Positions 34,639 through 43,570 are shown, counted from the stretch's first letter. The stretch: DNA of 64,000 nt from Azoarcus sp. PA01 (GCA_001274695.2 LARU01000004.1:1178001-1242000), one strand, 5' to 3'. Translations and numbers: made by a program. The notes: a model not told the origin generated them from the sequence alone.

Positions 34639-35919
34639 TCATCCGAGGTTGACGAGGGTCTGCAGGATCGTGTTCTGCGCCTGCACGGACTGGGCGTTCG
34701 CCTGGTAGGCGCGCTGCTGCACGATCAGCTGCACGAGTTCGCTCGTGAGGTCGACGTTCGACTCTTCGACCGCACCCGGCGTCAACAGCCCGAGGTTCGT
34801 GTCGCCCGGCGCGCCGATGCGCTCGTCTCCGCTGTCGCGCGTCGCGGCCCACAGGTTTCCGCCGAGGGGTTGCAGGCCGTTGCGGTTGTCGAAACTGGCC
34901 AGCGCGACCTGACCGAGATCGCGGCTTTCGCCGTTGCTGTAGCTCGCGCGGATGAGGCCGTCCTTGGAAACCGAGATCCCGGACAATTCGCCCGGGCGGT
35001 ACCCGTCCTGCCCGATGCTGTTGACGCCGAAAGCGTCGCCGTACTGGCTGCTGCCGCGAAAGTTCAGGCGGACAGCCTGGTCGGCCTGGGCACCACTGTC
35101 GGAGAAATCCAGCGACAAGTCGAACACTCCGACGTCCGCATCGGTGGCTTCATTTTCCAGCCGGCCGCTCGCGGTAAACGACAACGTGCCGGCGCTCTCC
35201 GGCGTCGCCCCATCGACCGAACGGTACACCTTCCACTGGCCCGCAGCGTCGTCTTGGACGAAGTAAAGAGCGAGCGTGTGCGCATTTCCGAGCGAGTCGT
35301 AGATGTTGGTGGTCGTCGTGGAGTTGTACATCGTCGCTTTCAGCGGAACCGGCGGCTCGGCGTCGAGATCGACTTCGTCGATGCTACCGCCCACCGGAGA
35401 GGGCGCGTCCATGCGCGAATCGAGGTTCAGTGTCCACGAGGCTTCGGTGGTCATTTTCGGCTCGCCCAATGCCGCGCCGGCCCCGAGGTTCAGTTCGCCG
35501 ATCGTGCCGGCCTGCCCCGTTTCGCTGATGCCGAAACCGGTCAGGCGAAAGCCCTGCGCGTTCACGACGTAGCCGTCGCGATCGACGTTGAACTGTCCGT
35601 TTCTCGAATAGACCGGCGCTCCGGTCCCGTCCGGCGAAACCAGGCGGAAGAAGCCGTCGCCGCTGATCGCCATGTCGAGCGGGTTGTTGGTGACGGTGAT
35701 GTTGCCTTGGGTGAAGCTTTGAGCGACTTTCGCGATTCGGGTGCCGATGCCGACCTGCGTTCCCCCGGACGCTCCCGACAGCGACGAGGCAAAGACGTCC
35801 GCAAACTGCGCCGCCCCGGTCTTGAAGCCCACCGTGTTCGCGTTCGCGACGTTGTTGCTGACGACGTCGAGCGCCTTCGACGCGGAGGCGAGGCCGCTCA
35901 ATCCCTGCTGGAATGCCAT
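34639..35919 (-). CDS. flgE: Flagellar hook protein FlgE
   Basis: This 426-residue protein is the hook subunit. The N-terminus has FQQGLSGLASASKALDVVSNNVANANTVGFKTG, a variable middle follows, and the C-terminus has SNVDLTSELVQLIVQQRAYQANAQSVQAQNTILQTLVNL. It requires the FlgD cap, encoded directly upstream, to polymerise, and its length is set by FliK. Confidence 0.96.
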   Translation of the reverse strand: MAFQQGLSGLASASKALDVVSNNVANANTVGFKTGAAQFADVFASSLSGASGGTQVGIGTRIAKVAQSFTQGNITVTNNPLDMAISGDGFFRLVSPDGTGAPVYSRNGQFNVDRDGYVVNAQGFRLTGFGISETGQAGTIGELNLGAGAALGEPKMTTEASWTLNLDSRMDAPSPVGGSIDEVDLDAEPPVPLKATMYNSTTTTNIYDSLGNAHTLALYFVQDDAAGQWKVYRSVDGATPESAGTLSFTASGRLENEATDADVGVFDLSLDFSDSGAQADQAVRLNFRGSSQYGDAFGVNSIGQDGYRPGELSGISVSKDGLIRASYSNGESRDLGQVALASFDNRNGLQPLGGNLWAATRDSGDERIGAPGDTNLGLLTPGAVEESNVDLTSELVQLIVQQRAYQANAQSVQAQNTILQTLVNLG

Positions 35920-35944
35920 GATCCTGTCCCTCGGAGTTCGGAAA

Positions 35945-36622
35945 TCAGAGAATCTGCCGGATCTCGGACATCCTGAAGATGCCCAGATCGCCTATCTGCA
36001 GATCGGTGCTTTTCGGTCCGCGCACGACGCTCGACACCGCGCCGAACTCAAGCGATTCGGCCGCCGCGGTGTCGTCGCCGGCAGTCGCGGCGATGCTCAC
36101 GGTGTATTTGCCGTTCGCCGCGCGGGTGCCGTTGGCCGCTGCGCCGTCCCACTGGAAGTTGTGCGTGCCGGCGTCGAACGCGCCGAGCGCGACGTTCGCG
36201 ACTTCGAGACCGTTCGCATCCTTTATGCTCATCGTGACCTTGTCGGCCGGAGCATCGAGCGAGAAGCCGCCGACCGCGCCGGCTTCGGTCAGCGTCAGGC
36301 CCTTGCCCGGCACCAGCACGCCGCGGCCGACGAGAGCGGCCGCCTGCATCGCTTCGGAGGACTGCTGGCCTTCCATGATCTGGCCGAGCATCGTGTTGAG
36401 CCGCTCGATGCCGTCGACGGTGCTGATCTGCGCCAGTTGCGAAGTCACCTGCGCATTGTCGAGCGGGTTCATCGGATCCTGGTTCTTGAGCTGCGTGGTC
36501 AGCAGCTTCAGGAAACGGGTCTGGCTGAGCTCGTCGGATTTTTCGGGTGCGGCGCTGTTGCGCGCGAGCGTCGACATCACGGCATCGGCCGCCGAGGAAG
36601 CCGCGCTATTGACAGTTGTCAT
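35945..36622 (-). CDS. flgD: Flagellar hook cap (assembly) protein FlgD
   Basis: This 225-residue protein has the FlgD signature TRFLKLLTTQLKNQDPMNPLDNAQVTSQLAQISTVDGIERLN and a FlgD Ig-like/Tudor domain (about 110-200). It caps the growing hook and is then discarded. It follows flgC by 19 bp. Confidence 0.96.
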   Translation of the reverse strand: MTTVNSAASSAADAVMSTLARNSAAPEKSDELSQTRFLKLLTTQLKNQDPMNPLDNAQVTSQLAQISTVDGIERLNTMLGQIMEGQQSSEAMQAAALVGRGVLVPGKGLTLTEAGAVGGFSLDAPADKVTMSIKDANGLEVANVALGAFDAGTHNFQWDGAAANGTRAANGKYTVSIAATAGDDTAAAESLEFGAVSSVVRGPKSTDLQIGDLGIFRMSEIRQIL

Positions 36623-36641
36623 GATCGCTCCGGTCGCCCGC

Positions 36642-37046
36642 TCACTGGCCGATCGCCAGCGTGCGCTGCATCAGGGTTTTCGCCGTGTTCATGACTTCGG
36701 CGTTGGTCTGGTAGGCGCGCGAAGCCGAGATCATGTTGGTCATCTCCTCGACGACGTTCACGTTCGACATCTCGACGTAGCCTTCGGGGTTCGCCGCGGG
36801 ATTGCCAGGGTCGTACGTGAGGCGTCCCGCCGCCCCGCTCTCGACGACCTCCGTGACCTGCACTCCCACTGCGCCCGGCCCGGCCGTCGGCGTCGCCGTA
36901 AACACCACCTGCTTGGCGCGGTAGGGCTGGCCATCGGGGCCGGCGACGCTGTCGGCGTTCGCGAGGTTCGACGCGGTCGCGTTGAGGCGTGCGGACTGCG
37001 CATGCAGCGCGGAGCCCGCGATCGAGAAGACGTTCAACATGCTCAT
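36642..37046 (-). CDS. flgC: Proximal rod protein FlgC
   Basis: This 134-residue protein has the rod motif [14 protein letters not shown] at the N-terminus and [40 protein letters not shown] at the C-terminus, normal for FlgC. It lies 16 bp behind flgB. Confidence 0.96.
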   Translation of the reverse strand: MSMLNVFSIAGSALHAQSARLNATASNLANADSVAGPDGQPYRAKQVVFTATPTAGPGAVGVQVTEVVESGAAGRLTYDPGNPAANPEGYVEMSNVNVVEEMTNMISASRAYQTNAEVMNTAKTLMQRTLAIGQ

Positions 37047-37062
37047 GACCTGCCTACCTCGC

Positions 37063-37467
37063 TCACTGGCCGTTGATCGCGGTCTGCATGCCGCGCAACA
37101 GGCTGTTGATGAAAGTCACGCTCGCTTCGTATTGCAGGGAGTTTTCGGCAAATGCCGCGCGCTCGACGTCCATGTTCACGGTGTTGCCGTCGACGCTCGC
37201 CTGGAACTCGCTGCGATAGCCGACATGAGGTTCGAGGAGCGTCCCCTGCTCGGCCGAAAGATGGCGCGCCGAAGTGCCCGAGAGCGCCAGTGGTCCGCTC
37301 CGTGCGCCGATCGCGCCTTTCAGCGCAGCGGCGAAATCCACGTCGCGCGCCTTGTAATTCGGCGTGTCGGCGTTCGCGATGTTCGAGGCCAGCAACTGCT
37401 GACGCCGGGCCTGCACGTTGAGCGCGGTCTGATGAAACTGCAGCGCGCTGTCGAGTCGGGATTTCAT
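37063..37467 (-). CDS. flgB: Proximal rod protein FlgB
   Basis: This 134-residue protein shows the rod motif ([29 protein letters not shown]) and the FlgB ending [23 protein letters not shown]. It is the first gene of the flgBCDEFGHIJKL block and lies 66 bp downstream of a sigma54-type element. Confidence 0.96.
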   Translation of the reverse strand: MKSRLDSALQFHQTALNVQARRQQLLASNIANADTPNYKARDVDFAAALKGAIGARSGPLALSGTSARHLSAEQGTLLEPHVGYRSEFQASVDGNTVNMDVERAAFAENSLQYEASVTFINSLLRGMQTAINGQ

Positions 37468-37532
37468 GGCATCACCTCAAGATCCTGCTGTAACCGCCGT
37501 TACCGGAAGCAGCGGCGGGCGTCGACCCATCG

Positions 37533-37547
37533 CACCTTCCATGCCAG
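37533..37547 (-). promoter_or_regulatory. Sigma54 promoter of the flgB operon
   Basis: On the minus strand TGGCATGGAAGGTGC keeps the essential GG and GC with 10 bp between them; the -12 part has GTGC in place of TTGC. It lies about 66 bp upstream of flgB. It is weaker than the elements before fliK and fliE but in the expected place. Confidence 0.62.
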
Positions 37548-37737
37548 CGATCTTAGTCGTCACATCACAACGGCCTTGCGCCGATAAGACTGGAAATTAC
37601 CGGTCAATTTCGCCGCTTTCGCTGCCGGTTTCGGCCGCCTGCCTGCCGCCGTGCGGAAAAACTTGCCGCCCGCGCAGGGGCGAAGCGGGAACGCGACGGC
37701 GGTTGCCGCGCGCACGCGGGCGTGGTGCAATCGCGCC

Positions 37738-38451
37738 ATGCGGAAAAACCGATTCTTGCTTCGCCGATTTCCTGCCGTTGCCGTGGCGACTGTCACGACC
37801 GTCATGCTGCCCCTGCCGGCGGGCGCGCAGCAGCCTCCCGAAGCGGTCGAGCGGACAGTGGCGGCATTTCTCGAGCAGCAGACTGTCGGGCTGCCGGGAA
37901 AAGTCGGAATCTCCGTTGGCGGGTTCGATGCGCGGAACAACCTCCCGGCATGCGCGGCGCTCGAAGCGTTCCTGCCGGCCGGCACCCGGGCGTGGGGGCG
38001 GATCAACGTCGGTGTGCGCTGCAACTCGCCGGCTCCGTGGACCGCGTATATGCCGGCGCGGGTCGCGGTAATGGCAGAGTATCTCGTCACCGCCCGCGCG
38101 CTTCGCGCCGGCCAGATCGTCGGTCCGGCCGATCTCGAACGGCGAAACGGCGACCTCGCCGCCGAACCGTCGGGGACGCTGACCGACCCGACGCAGGCGG
38201 TCGGGCATCCCGCGCGTTATGCGCTCGGCGCCGGCAGCACGTTGCACAGCGGCATGCTGCGCCTCCCGCCGGCAGTGCGGCAGGGTCAGGCGGTAAAAGT
38301 CGTCGGCAGCGGCAAGGGCTTCAGCGTGTCGAACGAAGGACGCGCCCTCAACGCCGCAGCCGAAGGCGAGCCCGTACGGGTCCGGATCGGCAATGATCAG
38401 GTCGTTTCAGGCCTCGCGCGCGGTGGCGGGGTCGTCGAAGTGCAATTTTGA
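37738..38451 (+). CDS. flgA: P-ring assembly chaperone FlgA
   Basis: This 237-residue exported protein has a signal peptide (LLRRFPAVAVATVTTVMLPLPAGAQQ) and a C-terminal SAF/ChapFlgA domain (ARALRAGQIVGPADLERRNGDLA, ...VRQGQAVKVVGSGKGFSVSNEGRALNAAAEGEPVRVRIGN). It helps FlgI form the P ring. It is divergent from flgB and heads flgAMN. The ATG at 37738 is chosen for its signal peptide; an upstream start would bury it. Confidence 0.93.
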   Translation: MRKNRFLLRRFPAVAVATVTTVMLPLPAGAQQPPEAVERTVAAFLEQQTVGLPGKVGISVGGFDARNNLPACAALEAFLPAGTRAWGRINVGVRCNSPAPWTAYMPARVAVMAEYLVTARALRAGQIVGPADLERRNGDLAAEPSGTLTDPTQAVGHPARYALGAGSTLHSGMLRLPPAVRQGQAVKVVGSGKGFSVSNEGRALNAAAEGEPVRVRIGNDQVVSGLARGGGVVEVQF

Positions 38452-38534
38452 ATGCGAGGCCTGGGCAGGCGAACGAGCGCTTGCGTCGATCGCCGGCATT
38501 CGCGCCCGCTCACTGGCGGACGCCCGCCAACGGT

Positions 38535-38561
38535 TAAAGTTTTCGCCGCGCGAACCGTTGA
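38535..38561 (+). promoter_or_regulatory. Sigma28 (FliA) promoter of flgM
   Basis: TAAAGTTT is a perfect sigma28 -35 element; after 11 bp comes ACCGTTGA, which matches GCCGATAA at 5 of 8 positions. It lies 34 bp before the flgM start. A sigma28 promoter before its own anti-sigma gene is the classic feedback loop. Confidence 0.7.
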
Positions 38562-38594
38562 CACGGTCAGAGAATATTCAATGGGAGCTGCGCC

Positions 38595-38894
38595 GTGAAG
38601 ATCGAAGGTACCCCGAAGCCAGCCGGCTCCGTACCTGTGGAGAGCCGGTCACGGTCCCAGCCGGCGACGTCCAAACCCGCCGCAGATGGCGAGAACGTAC
38701 ACTTGTCATCGCTGTCGTCGAGCCTGAACAAGGCCGAAGCGGCAATGGCCTCCACTCCGGTCGTCGATCGTGGCCGCGTAAACGAAATCCGCCAGGCAAT
38801 CAGCGAAGGGCGCTTCAAGGTGGATGCCGATCGCATCGCCAAGGGCGTGCTCGACTCGGTGCGCGAGATGTTCGACCCCCGGCGCGAATCGTGA
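38595..38894 (+). CDS. flgM: Anti-sigma28 factor FlgM
   Basis: This 99-residue protein binds and blocks sigma28 until it is exported through the completed hook. The first half is disordered-looking and rich in Pro, Ser and Lys; the C-terminal half has the family pattern VHLSSLSSSLNKAEAAM and VNEIRQAISEGRFKVDADRIAKGVLDSV. It starts at GTG, and its stop overlaps the GTG start of flgN (GTGA). Confidence 0.92.
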   Translation: MKIEGTPKPAGSVPVESRSRSQPATSKPAADGENVHLSSLSSSLNKAEAAMASTPVVDRGRVNEIRQAISEGRFKVDADRIAKGVLDSVREMFDPRRES

Positions 38895-39364
38895 CGCCGC
38901 AACCCGAACTGCAGCGTCTGGCGACGCTGATCGACAGCGAAGCGGCACTGCTGCGCGCGTTTCTCGCGCTGCTCGAACGCGAGGAGGCGCTCCTGATCAC
39001 CGGCGACGCCGACACGCTGCTCGCGCTAACCGAGGAAAAATCGCAGCGCCACCGGCAACTGCAACGCGTGCATAACGACCGCGCGCTGCTGCTCGGCCGC
39101 CTCGGGCGCCCGAACGACGAAGCGTCGATTCGCGAACTCTGTCGGGCGCTGCCCGACACCCTGACCTGCTGGGACGAAATCCGCGAACTCGCGCGCAACG
39201 CGCAGCATCGCAACGAGATCAACGGCAAGCTGATCGTCGAACGGATGCAGCACAACCAGTCGGCGCTCTCGGTCCTGCTTGCGGCAGCCGGGCAACCCCA
39301 GCTCTACAACGCCACGGGCATGACGCGCCCGCGCAGCAGCGGCCGCCATCTCGGCAGCGCCTGA
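38891..39364 (+). CDS. flgN: FlgN-like export chaperone
   Basis: This 157-residue, mainly helical protein follows flgM with a GTGA overlap, which defines the start. Its pattern (LATLIDSEAALLRAFLALLEREEALLITGDADTLLALTEEKSQRHRQL) matches FlgN. FlgN is the chaperone of the junction proteins FlgK and FlgL. A longer upstream frame exists but lies over flgA and flgM and is not real. Confidence 0.9.
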   Translation: MTPQPELQRLATLIDSEAALLRAFLALLEREEALLITGDADTLLALTEEKSQRHRQLQRVHNDRALLLGRLGRPNDEASIRELCRALPDTLTCWDEIRELARNAQHRNEINGKLIVERMQHNQSALSVLLAAAGQPQLYNATGMTRPRSSGRHLGSA

Positions 39365-39600
39365 AAGCTCGCCCCTCACTTTCCTCGCCCCCGAGACTTC
39401 GCTGTTCGTGTCTTTCGCGACACCGCCTGTCCCTCTTGAGGTACCATGGGTGCGGTAGTCGAGTGAACAGGGATTCGTCGACATTGTTACACGCGCAATG
39501 TTTGACTTTTTTGCAATCTGTTGCTTTCATTATTGCCTTTCGTCCTGCGTCCGATTCGCTGGACGCTCACCACGCGACGCGATTTGACGAGGACGATCCG

Positions 39601-40113
39601 ATGCAGAAGTTCATGTGCCTGCTACTCACACTTTGGGCGGGCACCTCTTCCCTTGCCGGTGCCGGGGAATTCGATACCACTGTGGCCATGCGCGCGAACA
39701 GCGCGACGACTTTCTATGTGCAGGGAAAGATCGGCGGGCTGGGAGCTGTCGACCTGATGGTCGATACCGGTTCAGGCTACATGACGATCAACGAGGAAAT
39801 GCTGGCCACGCTGCAGGGCGCGGGTCAGGCGCACTACGTCAGACAACTGCGCGGCCGACTTGCAAACGGCACTGAACTGGACGTGCCGGTTTACGCGATC
39901 AAGGCCGTGAGCATCGGCGATGGCTGCTGGCTCAATAACGTCGAGGCGGCGGTGTTTCCCGGAAAGACGCGCGCGATCCTCGGGCTCAACGCCCTGCAGC
40001 GCGCAGCGCCGTTCATCTTCTCGTTCGATCCGCCGCGCCTCGTTCTGAGCAATTGCGGAGCAACCACCGCCGCCCGCACGAAGGCCGCCGACCTCGCAGC
40101 CTTCGAGCGTTGA
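39601..40113 (+). CDS. Exported retropepsin-like aspartic protease
   Basis: This 170-residue protein has a signal peptide (MQKFMCLLLTLWAGTSSLAG) and a single-lobe aspartyl protease domain with the active-site motif VDTGSGYMTI (D near residue 60) and the second conserved ILGLNAL. Such periplasmic retropepsin-like proteins are common in proteobacteria and need to dimerise. The upstream 236 bp after flgN hold an AT-rich stretch (39485-39540) but no sure promoter. It converges with the PRC-barrel gene, 7 bp away. The substrate is unknown. Confidence 0.83.
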   Translation: MQKFMCLLLTLWAGTSSLAGAGEFDTTVAMRANSATTFYVQGKIGGLGAVDLMVDTGSGYMTINEEMLATLQGAGQAHYVRQLRGRLANGTELDVPVYAIKAVSIGDGCWLNNVEAAVFPGKTRAILGLNALQRAAPFIFSFDPPRLVLSNCGATTAARTKAADLAAFER

Positions 40114-40120
40114 AGCAGCG

Positions 40121-40726
40121 TCAGGGCAGCAGTTCGCCGTCCGCGTCGCTGTTCGGACTGCGCTCTGCCCCTTCGGAGTCTTGCCAGCGAAGCTGGTCTT
40201 GTGAGCGCGGCGTGGCGTCGCGGCTCGACTCCTCCAGTTCGAACGCCGAGAACTCGCTGATCGGCTGATCACCAGACTCCAGCTCGACGTACCGCTCAGG
40301 CTGATACTCCGGCCTCGCCTTCAGTTCCTCCTCGCTCGCGTTGATGCGAAGCTGGCCATCGACGTATTGCAACTGATCGAGAGGGACCGTGATTTTCTTG
40401 TCGCCGATCCCGAGGAAACCGCCGGCTGAAATCACCGCCTGCAGATCCTTCTCGTGGCGGCTATGCACGACCGCCGCCACCGACCCGATTTCGTCGCCGC
40501 CGGGACCGATGACATCCTTCCCGCGTAGCTCGCGAGGCGACATCGTATAGACCACCCCCGCGGGATTCGCCCGTGACCTGTCCATGCGCGGATTTGTGCT
40601 CTGGGTGCTCTCGGCCTGGGGCATGCTGTCATTCGTCTTCGAGGCGTCGGTGCCAGCCCACCCCGGCGTCGCGACCAATACGGCAATTGCGCCGGCGAGC
40701 AACGACTTGCGATAGCTGATCTTCAT
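40121..40726 (-). CDS. Exported PRC-barrel domain protein
   Basis: This 201-residue protein has a signal peptide (KSLLAGAIAVLVATPGWAG) and a PRC-barrel domain (about 60-130: MSPRELRGKDVIGPGGDEIGSVAAVVHSRHEKDLQAVISAGGFLGIGDKKITVPLDQLQ). The C-terminal part is acidic and disordered-looking. The ATG has a perfect AGGAGG site. PRC-barrel proteins of this kind are often envelope or stress proteins; the role is not known. Confidence 0.85.
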   Translation of the reverse strand: MKISYRKSLLAGAIAVLVATPGWAGTDASKTNDSMPQAESTQSTNPRMDRSRANPAGVVYTMSPRELRGKDVIGPGGDEIGSVAAVVHSRHEKDLQAVISAGGFLGIGDKKITVPLDQLQYVDGQLRINASEEELKARPEYQPERYVELESGDQPISEFSAFELEESSRDATPRSQDQLRWQDSEGAERSPNSDADGELLP

Positions 40727-41423
40727 CTCGTCCTCCTGCCTTGCGGCTCTGGTTGAGCAGTTCCCCCTCCGCAGAATGCGGCGGGGCGTCGGAATGTCCG
40801 ACCGCGAGTATCTCGTGCAAGAAGCTGGCCAGGAGAGCATGCGTTTCTGGCATCGTTCAAGAATCTGACCCATGCGCTTGATTTAATTTTGTTTTTGCCG
40901 AAACCAACGGCAGCTCCAGGATTTTTCGGGCAGACGGACAGCGTCGCGACAACGGTCGGCCGCCTTCCCGGAACGCGGCCGCAACTGCGCACAGAAAAGC
41001 CTGAAAACACCCCCGCGTAACGCACGCAATCGTCTGAATAACAGGAATTTTTTCGTTCTTAGCCGCCCCGCTCCGCGCGGTGTCAATCTTTCTACGAACA
41101 CGAAGCGCCCCGTGCCGTCGTTCAGGGGCGACAGCCGACACTCAGTGTTTTCAGCGGCTTACGCTCCCGCTGCGAGCGCATGATCTCCGTCCCCTTCTGC
41201 TATTTTTATTATTCTTCAACAACTTGAGGTTGTCCGGCAGTGATGCCCGTCGTCTTGACACGACAGATTCCTCGGATCGACAACGCCAATCGGCAACGCC
41301 CTCAGAGCCATTCTCATGGAACATTCGCCGTCCCCATTCGTTTTACTCGACAGGGCAGCAGGAAGCCGCTGAAGCTGCAGCGACCCAGCTGGCTCTTCGA
41401 CGCACACGGAAGGAATACGGAAA
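40727..41423. other. Gene-free region with possible regulatory sites
   Basis: In these 697 bp I see no convincing gene. A 6-bp perfect inverted repeat GTCGGA-ATG-TCCGAC lies at 40788-40802, 62 bp upstream of the PRC-barrel gene. The stretch 40870-40900 is T-rich. Further right, ACAAC-TTGAG-GTTGT (41219-41233) followed by CCGTCGTC could be an ECF-type promoter for the operon at 41424, and TTGACA lies at about 41257; both are tentative. Weak open frames across the region have no family resemblance. Confidence 0.4.
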
Positions 41424-41915
41424 ATGAAAACACGCACTGCCAAGACCTTGCTCGCCACCTGTCTCCTCGCCGCGAGCTTCGCTGGACTCCCCCCCGCCCT
41501 TGCGGCCGGCGCCCATGATCACGATAGCGGCACCGCCATCCTCAAGCTTGATGCCGGCAGCAGATGGCATACCGACGCCGCGCTGCAGCAGGGCATGCTG
41601 AAGATCCGCGCTGCCGTCGAACACAGCCTCCCGGCCGTTCATCGCGGCACGTTCACCGATGACCAGTACCGGTCCCTGGGCGACACGGTCGAAAACGAGA
41701 TCGCCTACATCGTGCAGAACTGCAAACTTGCGCCCGACGCCGATGCGGTGTTGCATGGCATCATCGCCGAACTCGGCGACGGAGTCGAAGTGATTACTGG
41801 CAAGAAGGCCGTCGGCGATCGCAGCAAGGGCGTGGTGCACCTGGTCAGGGCACTCGACAATTACGGCACCTACTTCGACCATCCGGCGTGGACGCCGGTC
41901 GCTCCCGCGCACTGA
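41424..41915 (+). CDS. Exported protein of unknown function upstream of ECF sigma operon
   Basis: This 163-residue protein has a clear signal peptide (KTLLATCLLAASFAGLPPALAAG) followed by a His/Asp-rich start of the mature protein (GAHDHDSG) and a helical domain (HTDAALQQGMLKIRAAVEHSLPAVHRGTFTDDQYRSLGDTVENEIAYIVQNCKLAPDADAVLHGIIAELGDGVEVITG). I cannot name the family. The His-rich mature N-terminus may bind metal. It lies 21 bp before the ECF sigma gene, so it is probably in the same operon or regulon as the sigma factor, its anti-sigma factor and the periplasmic sensor. Confidence 0.75.
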   Translation: MKTRTAKTLLATCLLAASFAGLPPALAAGAHDHDSGTAILKLDAGSRWHTDAALQQGMLKIRAAVEHSLPAVHRGTFTDDQYRSLGDTVENEIAYIVQNCKLAPDADAVLHGIIAELGDGVEVITGKKAVGDRSKGVVHLVRALDNYGTYFDHPAWTPVAPAH

Positions 41916-41936
41916 GCCGCGACGCCGGGCAGAGGC

Positions 41937-42506
41937 ATGGACGATGCGGACGCCGACCGGGACCACGCCTTCATCGTCCTCGCGCGCGCCGGCGATACGC
42001 GAGCGTTCGGCGAGATCGTGCGACGGCATCAGGACCGCGTGTTCACTTTCATCCTGCGGCTCACCGGAACACGCGATGAAGCCATGGAGCTGACGCAGGA
42101 GGTGTTCATGAAAGCGTGGCAGGCGCTGCCCGAGTGGCGTCCGCAGGCGCGCTTTTCGACGTGGCTGCTGCAGATCGCCCGCAACCTCAGCATCGACATG
42201 CTGCGCCGCCGACAGCTTGTCCAGTTCGCGCCGCTCGCCGACGAACTCGATATCGTCGACACCGCGATGGGTCCGGAAGCCTGCTACGCGACCCGCCAGC
42301 GCGACGCGCAGCTTGCGCGGGCGCTGCAGCGGATTCCGACCGAGCAGCGGGAAATCCTGCTGCTGCGCGAGGTCGAGGACCTCAGCTACAGCGATATCGC
42401 TCGGACGCTCGGCCTGCGCCCCGGCACCGTGAAGTCGCGCCTCGCGCGCGCGCGTGCGGCCCTGCTCGAACGGCTCGGATGCAAGACAGGAGACGATCAT
42501 GCCTGA
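41937..42506 (+). CDS. ECF-type RNA polymerase sigma factor
   Basis: This 189-residue sigma-70 family protein has region 2 (FGEIVRRHQDRVFTFILRLTGTRDEAMELTQEVFMKAWQALPEW, then FSTWLLQIARNLSIDMLRRR) and region 4 (LPxEQREILLLREVEDLSYSDIARTLGLRPGTVKSRLARARAALLERL). It probably directs an extracytoplasmic stress or metal response. Its end overlaps the anti-sigma gene by 8 bp, typical for a coupled pair. Confidence 0.92.
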   Translation: MDDADADRDHAFIVLARAGDTRAFGEIVRRHQDRVFTFILRLTGTRDEAMELTQEVFMKAWQALPEWRPQARFSTWLLQIARNLSIDMLRRRQLVQFAPLADELDIVDTAMGPEACYATRQRDAQLARALQRIPTEQREILLLREVEDLSYSDIARTLGLRPGTVKSRLARARAALLERLGCKTGDDHA

Positions 42507-42975
42507 GCGTTGCCCGAAAACGCTCGCGCTGTCGGCATTGCTCGATAGCCAGCTCCCGCCGCGCCGGCTTCGGGCGCTGCTCACGCATATCGACCAGTGC
42601 GCGGCGTGCAGGGAAATGCTGTGCGAACTGGAAACGCTGCGCTGCCGGCTCGACGCGCTGCCGCAGGAGCGGCTCGGCTTCGATCTCGGGGCCGTGGTCG
42701 AAGCCCGCATCCGCGCCCGCCCCCCGCGATCGCGCCTCGCACCCCGACCCGGGCTGCGCTGGTTCCTGCCCGCGCTGCGCTGGCTCGTGTTTCCGCTGGG
42801 CGGCGCCGCGGCGCTGATGCTGGGTCTCCAGGTCGGGAGCACGCTGCTCCGCCCCCCTGCCGGCGACGTGCCTCACGGGCCGGCAATGCTGGCGATGGCA
42901 GTGTTCGGTCCGATTCCGCCAGGCAATCTTTGCCCCGTCCCGAAATCGTGCCCTTCCGGAAATGACTTCAGATGA
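42499..42975 (+). CDS. Membrane anti-sigma factor with zinc-finger-type motif
   Basis: This 158-residue protein has an N-terminal ZAS-like motif with HIDQCAAC (the HxxxCxxC core) and a membrane segment (about 91-113: ALRWLVFPLGGAAALMLGLQVGS). The C-terminal part is periplasmic, Pro-rich and has two Cys. It probably holds the ECF sigma factor encoded just before it at the membrane. Its stop overlaps the next start (ATGA). Confidence 0.82.
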   Translation: MPERCPKTLALSALLDSQLPPRRLRALLTHIDQCAACREMLCELETLRCRLDALPQERLGFDLGAVVEARIRARPPRSRLAPRPGLRWFLPALRWLVFPLGGAAALMLGLQVGSTLLRPPAGDVPHGPAMLAMAVFGPIPPGNLCPVPKSCPSGNDFR

Positions 42976-43430
42976 AACTTTCGACGCTGCGCTTCGCCCT
43001 GACGTGTTCAGTCCTGGTCAATCTCGGCGTCGTCGCGGCGGCGGGCGTCCATGTCCTGCGGCCAGCTTCCACAACCACCGGGCCCGCCCCGTCGCTGCCC
43101 GTCCACCTCGGCCTCGACGCTCGTCAGCTCGAACGCTGGCACGCCGCCGAGCAACCTTTCCTGCGCCAGTTCAGTAACACCGCGGCGCGCATCGAAGCTC
43201 ATCGTGCCGCAATGATCCGCGCAATTTTCGCAGCGAACGTGGATCGCAAGGCGATCGAAACCGAGCGCGTCGCCATCGCCAGCCTGCAGCACGAGCAACA
43301 GCGACTGATGATCGAGCAACTGCTTGCCGAACGCGAAATCCTCGACGAGGCGCAGCGCGCCCGTCTCGCGCAACTCCTGCTCGCGCAGCCGGACAAGCCG
43401 TCACGACTGGAAGATCTGCACGGTCAGTGA
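42972..43430 (+). CDS. Periplasmic metal-sensor-like protein (CnrX/ZraP type)
   Basis: This 152-residue protein has an N-terminal membrane anchor or signal ([24 protein letters not shown]) and a helical periplasmic domain ([79 protein letters not shown]). This pattern fits the heavy-metal-resistance / LTXXQ-like sensors such as CnrX, which work with CnrY (anti-sigma) and CnrH (ECF sigma). The three-gene order here is equivalent. Metal specificity cannot be read from the sequence. Confidence 0.78.
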   Translation: MKLSTLRFALTCSVLVNLGVVAAAGVHVLRPASTTTGPAPSLPVHLGLDARQLERWHAAEQPFLRQFSNTAARIEAHRAAMIRAIFAANVDRKAIETERVAIASLQHEQQRLMIEQLLAEREILDEAQRARLAQLLLAQPDKPSRLEDLHGQ

Positions 43431-43531
43431 CGGGGAAGGATTTATCGCGCTACCGAGGCCGGGGCACGGGTCCCCCGGGAGATTCGTTCCCGATGCGGGC
43501 TGCACGCAAATCAAGGCTTCGCGCCGAAACA

Positions 43532-43558
43532 AAAAAGCCACTCTTCCGAGTGGCTTTT
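43532..43558. terminator. Bidirectional hairpin terminator
   Basis: AAGCCACT and AGTGGCTT form an 8-bp stem with a 6-base loop, with A-run on the left and T-run on the right. It can end the rightward ECF operon and the leftward ispB-tRNA-Pro transcript, 13 bp beyond the tRNA 3' end. Confidence 0.88.
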
Positions 43559-43570
43559 CGCGGGAATTCT

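Noticed and set aside
37580..37587. GCCGATAA as sigma28 -10 element before flgA
   Set aside because: The -10 sequence is perfect but no TAAAG-like -35 lies 11 bp upstream (CACATCAC there), and it points away from no late gene.
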